Shown in pieces: positions 6,654-10,411 of a DNA stretch of 10,411 nt. The notes beneath the pieces were generated by a model that made no database searches, was not told the origin of the DNA, and saw only the letters and a list, made by a program, of their open reading frames with translations. The stretch is from NCBI GenBank assembly GCA_947627815.1, contig CANQXN010000054.1, positions 1 to 10,411 on the forward strand. Reading direction: 5' to 3'. Made by a program: the position numbers and the translations under genes. The DNA is from an uncultured Clostridia bacterium. GTDB taxonomy: Bacteria > Bacillota > Clostridia > Oscillospirales > CAG-272. Position 1 is the first letter of the stretch; every line of letters starts with the position of its first letter.

Positions 6654-7832
6654 TTAGTCTCGGTTGAGTTCGGAACCTTTTTTCAAAATCTCTGCCGCTT
6701 CGGCAGGATTGGAAACATCGACCGCTTGAGTACCATCGTACCAACCGTTCGGATTTTTAAACTCCGCCCGGACAAGGGCATTACAGAGAAAGAAGGCTTG
6801 ATCGCCGATTTCCGTCACGCTATCGGGAATGATGACACTTGTCAGGTTTGTGTGTCCGCAAAAGGCAAATGTACCGATGGCGGTTACGCTTCCATCGTCG
6901 GGAATGGTACTGTTTTGACAGCCAAAAATCAGTTTTTTGCTTTTTGTTTCGATGAGACAATTTCCCGCACTGTGATACACTGGATTGTCTGCCGCCACCT
7001 CGATGCTTGTAAGGCCACAATCGATAAAAGGATTCAATTCAATTTTCGTGATATTTTTCGGAATTGTAATGCTTGTAAGACCTGTGCAGCCCGCAAAGGC
7101 GTTATCCCCGATGGCGGTTACACTGTCATCGTCGGGAATGACACTGTTTTGAAGGCCAGCAAGAATTGTTTTTTTCTTTGTGTCAATCAGGCAATTTCCC
7201 GCACTGTGATACACTGGATTGTCTACCGCCACCTCGATGCTCGTAAGGCTTGAGCAGCAGCCAAAAGCAGCTTCGCCAATGGATGTCACGCCATCAGGAA
7301 TGGTGATGCTCGTAAGGCTTGAGCATTCCCCAAAGGCAGCTTCGCCAATGGTCGTAACGCTATCGGGAATGGTGATATTCGTAAGGTTTGTGCAACCAAA
7401 AAAGGCACCGTCGCCAATGGTTGTCACGCTATCGGGAATGGTGATACTTTTAAGGTTTGAGCAACCTTCAAAAGCAGATCGACTTAATTCGGTGACCGAC
7501 ACATCTTGATAAACCGAAGGAATGATGATTTCCGTGGCATCCTTGGCACTGCCAATTCCTTTTACGATGGCGTGGCTACCGTCTTTACTTGCTTCGATTT
7601 GCAGCCCTTCCGTTGGCGTTGGTTCCGCCGGTTCGCTCGTTGTGGTCGAGGCAGGCTCGTCGGAAGTCGTTCCCGCCGGTTCGCCCGCTGTGGTCGAGGC
7701 GGACTCGCCGGAAGTGGTCGAGGCGGTTCCGCTTGGCGTTGTGATTGCGGCATTCCCGCACGCGGAGAAGGACGCCGCTACCCCGGCGACCAACAGCGCG
7801 ATTGTCAAAAAGAGAATTAAAATCTTTTTCAT
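6654..7832 (-). CDS. BspA-like leucine-rich-repeat lipoprotein (paralog A)
   Basis: This 392-residue surface lipoprotein has a signal peptide ending in lipobox FSAC, with Cys25 the lipidated residue. Residues 31-75 are a Thr/Ser/Glu/Pro linker built from imperfect short repeats. A shared opening unit follows (GLQIEASKDGSHAIV, then IIIPSVYQ). About seven BspA-type 23-residue leucine-rich repeats come next, each of the form AFxxCxxLTSITIPDSVTTI. Two are interrupted by an island containing DNPVYHSAGNCLI. The C-terminal cap carries RAEFKNPNGW and VSNPAEAAEILKKGS. Family members are cell-surface proteins often linked to adhesion; no enzymatic motif is seen. The start at 7832 is chosen because GGAGG lies four bases upstream and the signal peptide begins there; an in-frame ATG at 7880 lacks a ribosome binding site. 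It is the last gene of the array, and no clear terminator separates it from paralog B upstream. Confidence 0.9.
   Translation of the reverse strand: MKKILILFLTIALLVAGVAASFSACGNAAITTPSGTASTTSGESASTTAGEPAGTTSDEPASTTTSEPAEPTPTEGLQIEASKDGSHAIVKGIGSAKDATEIIIPSVYQDVSVTELSRSAFEGCSNLKSITIPDSVTTIGDGAFFGCTNLTNITIPDSVTTIGEAAFGECSSLTSITIPDGVTSIGEAAFGCCSSLTSIEVAVDNPVYHSAGNCLIDTKKKTILAGLQNSVIPDDDSVTAIGDNAFAGCTGLTSITIPKNITKIELNPFIDCGLTSIEVAADNPVYHSAGNCLIETKSKKLIFGCQNSTIPDDGSVTAIGTFAFCGHTNLTSVIIPDSVTEIGDQAFFLCNALVRAEFKNPNGWYDGTQAVDVSNPAEAAEILKKGSELNRD
6879..7013 (-). repeat. 135-bp DNPVYHSAGNCLI island, copy 1 (in paralog A)
   Basis: This encodes the non-LRR insertion running from LTSIEVAADNPVYHSAG through CLIETKSK to IPDDGSVTAI, ending where the leucine-rich repeats resume. 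It matches the copies at 7113-7247 and 8426-8560 over the same 135-bp length without a frame change. The DNA coding DNPVYHSAGNCLI is the best-conserved part. Confidence 0.8.
7113..7247 (-). repeat. 135-bp island, copy 2 (in paralog A)
   Basis: This is the second island in the same gene, 234 bp from copy 1. It follows the fourth leucine-rich repeat and encodes AVDNPVYHSAGNCLIDT through IPDDDSVTAI. Differences from copy 1 cluster in the middle (KKKTILAGLQ here versus KSKKLIFGCQ). The two flanks are nearly identical, which fits duplication followed by divergence. Confidence 0.8.
7608..7742 (-). repeat. Imperfect short tandem repeats coding the Thr/Ser/Glu/Pro linker of paralog A
   Basis: This encodes residues 31-75, with recurring GEPA/DEPA/SEPA separated by STT-type spacers. 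On the plus strand a GTGGTCGAGGC motif recurs. The linker would hold the repeat domain away from the lipid anchor. Paralog B has almost no linker here, so the length differs sharply between paralogs. Confidence 0.7.
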
Positions 7833-7856
7833 AAAACCTCCAAAACATAACGATTC

Positions 7857-7878
7857 GCCGCTTGTGATTTCAAGCGGC
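7857..7878 (-). other. Leader hairpin of paralog A
   Basis: An 8-bp perfect stem GCCGCTTG/CAAGCGGC encloses a six-base loop in the untranslated leader, about 25 bases upstream of the start codon. The corresponding leader of paralog B retains only a degenerate GCTT/AAGC version. Confidence 0.55.
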
Positions 7879-7893
7879 ATTTCTTTCTCTTTG

Positions 7894-7921
7894 ATTCTAC
7901 CATAAGAAAATAAAAAATCAA
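7894..7921 (-). promoter_or_regulatory. Extended -10 promoter for paralog A
   Basis: On the minus strand, TTGATT (7916-7921) is followed after 16 bases by TAGAAT (7894-7899). TGG directly precedes the -10, giving a TGn extended -10. The start point is near 7888 and the leader about 55 bases. The architecture matches the promoter of paralog B. Confidence 0.75.
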
Positions 7922-7978
7922 TACTTTTGGGATTTTTGGTTTGTTAAGATTACAATTTTCCATCGGCGCGTTGGCGTA

Positions 7979-9220
7979 TCACGGGGTTTGGTCGTTTTTC
8001 TGATAAAGGAAAGAACCGCTTTTCAAAAATTCCGCCGCCATGGCGGGGTTGGAAACATCGATGGTTTGGCCGCCACGGTGCCAACCGTCCGTATTTTTAA
8101 ATTCCGCCCGGGCAAGAGCCTCACAGCCGAAAGCAAAAGAATCGATGATGGCAACGCTTTCGGGAATCGTGATGCTCGCAAGACCGGCGCAGCCGTAAAA
8201 GGCGCTTTTGCCGATGGTCGCAACGCCGTCGGGCAGGGCGACGCTTGTAAGACCGACACAGCGGCAAAAGGCGTAATCGCCGATGGCGGTTACGCCGCCG
8301 TCGGGCAGGGTGATGCTTGAAAGGCCGGCGCAGTTTTCAAAAGCGTGTTCGCCAACGGCAGAAACGCCCTGGGGAATCGCGATGCCCGTAAGGCGCGCGC
8401 AGCCCGCGAAGGCGTATGCGCCGATGGCGGTTACGCTGCCGTCGTCAGGAATGACGCTGTTTTGACCGCCGGAAACCAGCGTTTTGCTTTCTGTCTCGAT
8501 GAGGCAATTGCCCGCGCTGTGATATACCGGATTGTCCGCCGCCACCTCGATGCTTGTCAGGTTACAGCCGACAAAGGGATTGCCTTCCATTTGCGTGACG
8601 CTTTTGGGAATCGTGACGCTCGAAAGGCTTGTGCAGTCGGCAAAGGTGTCTTTTTCGACGGTCGCGACGCCATCGGGCAGGACGATGCCCGCAAGGCGGG
8701 TACAGCCGCCAAAGGCGTGGCCGCCAATGGCCGTAACGCTTTCGGGAAGAAGGATGCCCGCAAGGCTTGTGCAGCCGGCAAAAGCATCTTCGCCAATGGC
8801 CGTCACACCCTCGGGCAGGGTAACGCCGGTAAGGGCGGAGCAGCCGTAAAAGGCGGCTCTGCCAACAGTCGTTACCTTGTCGGGCAGGGTGATGGCCGCA
8901 AGGCGGGTACATTTCCAAAAAGCGCCGTCGCCAATGGTCGCGACACTTTCGGGCAGGGTGATGCTTTCAAGGTTTGTGCAGTTGGCGCAGGCGCCGTCGC
9001 CAATGACCGTAACCGGCACGCCTTGATAAACCGAGGGCAGGGTGATTTCCCTGTCATTTTTTGCGCCGCCGATTTCTTTGACAATGGCATGGCTGCCGTC
9101 TTCGCTCACTTCGATGACAAGCCCTTCCATCGGCGTTTTCGTCCCGCACGCGGAGAGGCACACCGCGACCCCGGCGGTCAACAGCGTGACCGCCAAACAG
9201 AAAAGCAACAGTTTTTTCAT
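7979..9220 (-). CDS. BspA-like leucine-rich-repeat lipoprotein (paralog B)
   Basis: This 413-residue lipoprotein has a signal peptide with lipobox LSAC (Cys25). Only about eight residues separate the anchor from the shared opening unit (GLVIEVSEDGSHAIVKEIG, then TLPSVYQGVPVTVIG). About 11 BspA-type leucine-rich repeats follow, with one DNPVYHSAGNCLI island after the seventh and an extra glycine (DGGV) in a later repeat. The C-terminal cap carries RAEFKNTDGW and VSNPAMAAEFLKSGS. It is visibly more GC-rich and more diverged between repeats than its neighbours. The start at 9220 is preceded by GGGGG, a wobble Shine-Dalgarno, at the same spacing as the GGAGG of paralog A. An in-frame ATG at 9400 lies upstream of the promoter and is excluded. 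Role: probably surface binding, partner unknown. Its transcript may run into paralog A, since I see no terminator in 7833-7978. Confidence 0.9.
   Translation of the reverse strand: MKKLLLFCLAVTLLTAGVAVCLSACGTKTPMEGLVIEVSEDGSHAIVKEIGGAKNDREITLPSVYQGVPVTVIGDGACANCTNLESITLPESVATIGDGAFWKCTRLAAITLPDKVTTVGRAAFYGCSALTGVTLPEGVTAIGEDAFAGCTSLAGILLPESVTAIGGHAFGGCTRLAGIVLPDGVATVEKDTFADCTSLSSVTIPKSVTQMEGNPFVGCNLTSIEVAADNPVYHSAGNCLIETESKTLVSGGQNSVIPDDGSVTAIGAYAFAGCARLTGIAIPQGVSAVGEHAFENCAGLSSITLPDGGVTAIGDYAFCRCVGLTSVALPDGVATIGKSAFYGCAGLASITIPESVAIIDSFAFGCEALARAEFKNTDGWHRGGQTIDVSNPAMAAEFLKSGSFLYQKNDQTP
8426..8560 (-). repeat. 135-bp island, copy 3 (in paralog B)
   Basis: This has the same length and boundaries as the two copies in paralog A, encoding VAADNPVYHSAGNCLIET through IPDDGSVTAIG. 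Its GC content follows its host gene, so it has evolved with that gene or was acquired long ago. Confidence 0.8.
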
Positions 9221-9281
9221 AAAACCCCCGAAAGATAACGATTGCCGCGCTTTTGTTCCAAGCAACATGATTTCTATCATA

Positions 9282-9309
9282 ATTTTATCATGAAAAAGGC
9301 AAAAGTCAA
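9282..9309 (-). promoter_or_regulatory. Extended -10 promoter for paralog B
   Basis: On the minus strand, TTGACT (9304-9309), a 16-base spacer and TAAAAT (9282-9287), with TGA before the -10. The start point is near 9275 and the leader about 55 bases. Leaders of paralogs A and B share an AATCGTTAT block followed by a G-rich ribosome binding site and TTTTATG. Confidence 0.8.
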
Positions 9310-9373
9310 TCCTTTTTAAAAATTGCGTATCAAATTGTTCCCCCGGCGCCGGCATGTCGCGGCACTTGTCCAT

Positions 9374-9423
9374 AAAAAATCCGCCCCTGTGGCCGCACAA
9401 GCCTTGTGCAACCGCCGGGGCGG
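9374..9423 (-). terminator. Intrinsic terminator after paralog C
   Basis: On the minus strand, CCGCCCC (9417-9423) pairs with GGGGCGG (9381-9387). An inner GCACAA/TTGTGC stem lies within 9395-9409, and six T residues follow (9374-9379). It lies about 16 bases beyond the stop codon of paralog C and upstream of the paralog B promoter. Confidence 0.8.
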
Positions 9424-9438
9424 GGAAAGGGCAATGGG

Positions 9439-10411
9439 TCAGCGCCGGGACATGCCGGAACCTTCTTTCAAAATCTCTGCTGCTTCGGCAGGGTTGGAAA
9501 CATTTGTCGACCAGCCGTTCGGATTTTCAAATTTCGCTCGGATAAGAGCATTACAGTAAAAGAAGGCTTGAAGGCCAATTTCCGTCACGCTATCGGGAAT
9601 GGTGACGCTCGTAAGGCTTGAACAGCCGAAAAAGGCTCTTTTGCCAATGGTCGTCACGCTATTGGGAATGGTGACATTCGAAAGGCTTGAGCAGCCAACG
9701 AAGGCACTCCCGCCAATGGTCGTAACGCTTTCGGGAATGGTGATACTCGTAAGGCTTGAGCAACCGGAAAAGGCGTAATAGCCAATGGTCGTAACGCTAT
9801 CGGGAATGGTGATACTTGTAAGGCTTGAGCAGCCGTAAAAGGCGTAATTGCCAATGGTCGTAACGCTATCAGGAATGGTGATGCTTTTAAGGCTTGAGCA
9901 GTCGCGAAAGGCTTCACCGCCAATGGTCGTAACGCCATTGGGAATGGTAATGCTTGTAAGGCTTGAGCAGTAGGCAAAGGCGTGATCGCCAATGGTTGTA
10001 ACGCTATCGGGAATGTTGATGCTCGTAAGGCTGTAGCAGCCGGAAAAGGCGCTATAGTCAATGGTCGTAACGCTTTCGGGAATGGTGATGCTCGTAAGGC
10101 TTGAGCAACCGGAAAAGGCGCGTTCGCCAATGGTCGTTACGCTATTGGAAATGGTGACACTTGTAAAGTGTCCGTTGCGAAAGGCATTATCTCCAATGAT
10201 CGTGACCGGCACGCCTTGGTAAACCGAAGGAATGATAATTTCCGTGGCGTCCTCGGCACTGCCAATGCCCACCACGATGGCGTGGCTGCCGTCTTCGCTC
10301 ACTTCGATTGCCAGCCCCTCGGTCGGTTTAGCGCCGCAGACGGTGCAGACATCGTTTTGCATGGTATGAGCCGATTTCGGAATTACGCGTGTTTCTTTTT
10401 CTTTACATTCG
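9439..10411 (-). CDS. BspA-like leucine-rich-repeat protein (paralog C), N-terminus beyond right edge
   Basis: The visible part is 323 residues, reading without a stop up to the window edge. An ATG at 10362 exists but has no ribosome binding site or signal peptide. The upstream codons (ECKEKETRVIPKSAHT) join a C-x2-C cassette (CTVCGAKPTEG), so that ATG is very unlikely to be the real start. The shared opening unit follows (GLAIEVSEDGSHAIV, then IIIPSVYQGVPVTIIG). Nine BspA-type leucine-rich repeats come next, very uniform at about 23 residues each, then the cap RAKFENPNGW and VSNPAEAAEILKEGS. There is no DNPVYHSAGNCLI island. The protein is inferred to be exported, like its paralogs, but its signal and anchor are outside the window. 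The C-x2-C cassette takes the place of the Thr-rich linker of paralog A. Its transcript ends at a terminator before paralog B. Confidence 0.88.
   Translation of the reverse strand, partial: ECKEKETRVIPKSAHTMQNDVCTVCGAKPTEGLAIEVSEDGSHAIVVGIGSAEDATEIIIPSVYQGVPVTIIGDNAFRNGHFTSVTISNSVTTIGERAFSGCSSLTSITIPESVTTIDYSAFSGCYSLTSINIPDSVTTIGDHAFAYCSSLTSITIPNGVTTIGGEAFRDCSSLKSITIPDSVTTIGNYAFYGCSSLTSITIPDSVTTIGYYAFSGCSSLTSITIPESVTTIGGSAFVGCSSLSNVTIPNSVTTIGKRAFFGCSSLTSVTIPDSVTEIGLQAFFYCNALIRAKFENPNGWSTNVSNPAEAAEILKEGSGMSRR
9575..10196 (-). repeat. 69-bp tandem repeat array within paralog C
   Basis: The marker CCAATGG (plus strand) or a close variant begins at 9575, 9644, 9713, 9782, 9851, 9920, 9989, 10058 and 10127, exactly 69 bp apart. 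The next, at 10193, is 66 bp on, a one-codon loss in the first repeat. Each unit codes one 23-residue leucine-rich repeat. Many neighbouring units differ at only a few bases. Units in paralog A follow the same 69-bp step (for example 7276, 7345 and 7414). Confidence 0.9.

Noticed and set aside
7833..7880. Upstream ATG at 7880 as start of paralog A
   Set aside because: It would put 16 residues before the signal peptide and has no ribosome binding site; the ATG at 7832 has GGAGG at the right place.
8345..9238. Long open frame on the plus strand opposite paralog B (297 codons)
   Set aside because: It is an antisense shadow: the 69-bp repeats are a multiple of three, so a stop-free frame in one unit stays open in all. 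No ribosome binding site, and the lipoprotein on the minus strand explains the region fully.
9221..9400. Upstream ATG at 9400 as start of paralog B
   Set aside because: It lies upstream of the likely promoter at 9282-9309 and within the terminator of paralog C, and would bury the lipoprotein signal 60 residues in.
9654..10130. Minus-strand open frame with Ala/Leu/Pro-rich repeats inside paralog C
   Set aside because: It is the other reading frame of the same 69-bp repeats. It lacks a ribosome binding site and the LRR frame is clearly the coding one.
9575..10196. CRISPR-like regular repeats
   Set aside because: The 69-bp period is a coding leucine-rich-repeat unit with no constant repeat/unique spacer pattern, and no cas gene is present.

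Overview
The window looks like a chromosomal stretch from a Gram-positive anaerobe of the class Clostridia, most likely an Oscillospiraceae-like gut or rumen organism. The evidence is the Gram-positive lipoprotein signal peptides, strong Shine-Dalgarno sites, BspA-type leucine-rich repeats, GLUG repeats and C-x2-C linker cassettes, in a moderately GC-rich background. The taxonomic call is an inference from gene content, because there is no rRNA or other phylogenetic marker here. I see no tRNA, rRNA, CRISPR array, transposase or phage gene, and no gene-free stretch exceeds 300 bases.

Layout: (1) 1-525, minus strand, is the N-terminal half of a UDP-glucose 4-epimerase (galE), cut by the left edge. 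(2) 526-750 is a divergent intergenic region with a promoter facing each way and several short inverted and direct repeats. (3) 751-2076, plus strand, is a lipoprotein with a GH76 (alpha-1,6-mannanase-type) domain, followed by a strong intrinsic terminator. (4) 2255-6490, plus strand, is a 1411-residue secreted protein with two GLUG-type repeat blocks, a C-x2-C cassette between them, and a C-terminal metallo-beta-lactamase domain resembling the nuclease-like domain of ComEC. (5) 6491-6653 holds two strong palindromes between converging genes. (6) 6654-10411, minus strand, is a tandem array of three paralogous BspA-like leucine-rich-repeat proteins. The first two to be met from the left are lipoproteins. 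The third is cut by the right edge and its true N-terminus is not visible.

How they may work together: apart from galE, every gene product is predicted to be exported, or (for the truncated one) belongs to an exported family. The common theme is the cell surface: a mannan-type glycanase tethered to the membrane, a large secreted repeat/metallohydrolase protein, and a set of repeat proteins of a family often linked to adhesion. Promoters can be read for five of the six genes, so this is a neighbourhood of separately expressed surface genes, not one operon. Nothing in the sequence proves they cooperate. The most unusual items are the GLUG plus metallo-beta-lactamase fusion, the modular repeat array with a 69-bp register, and the 135-bp island shared between two of the repeat genes.
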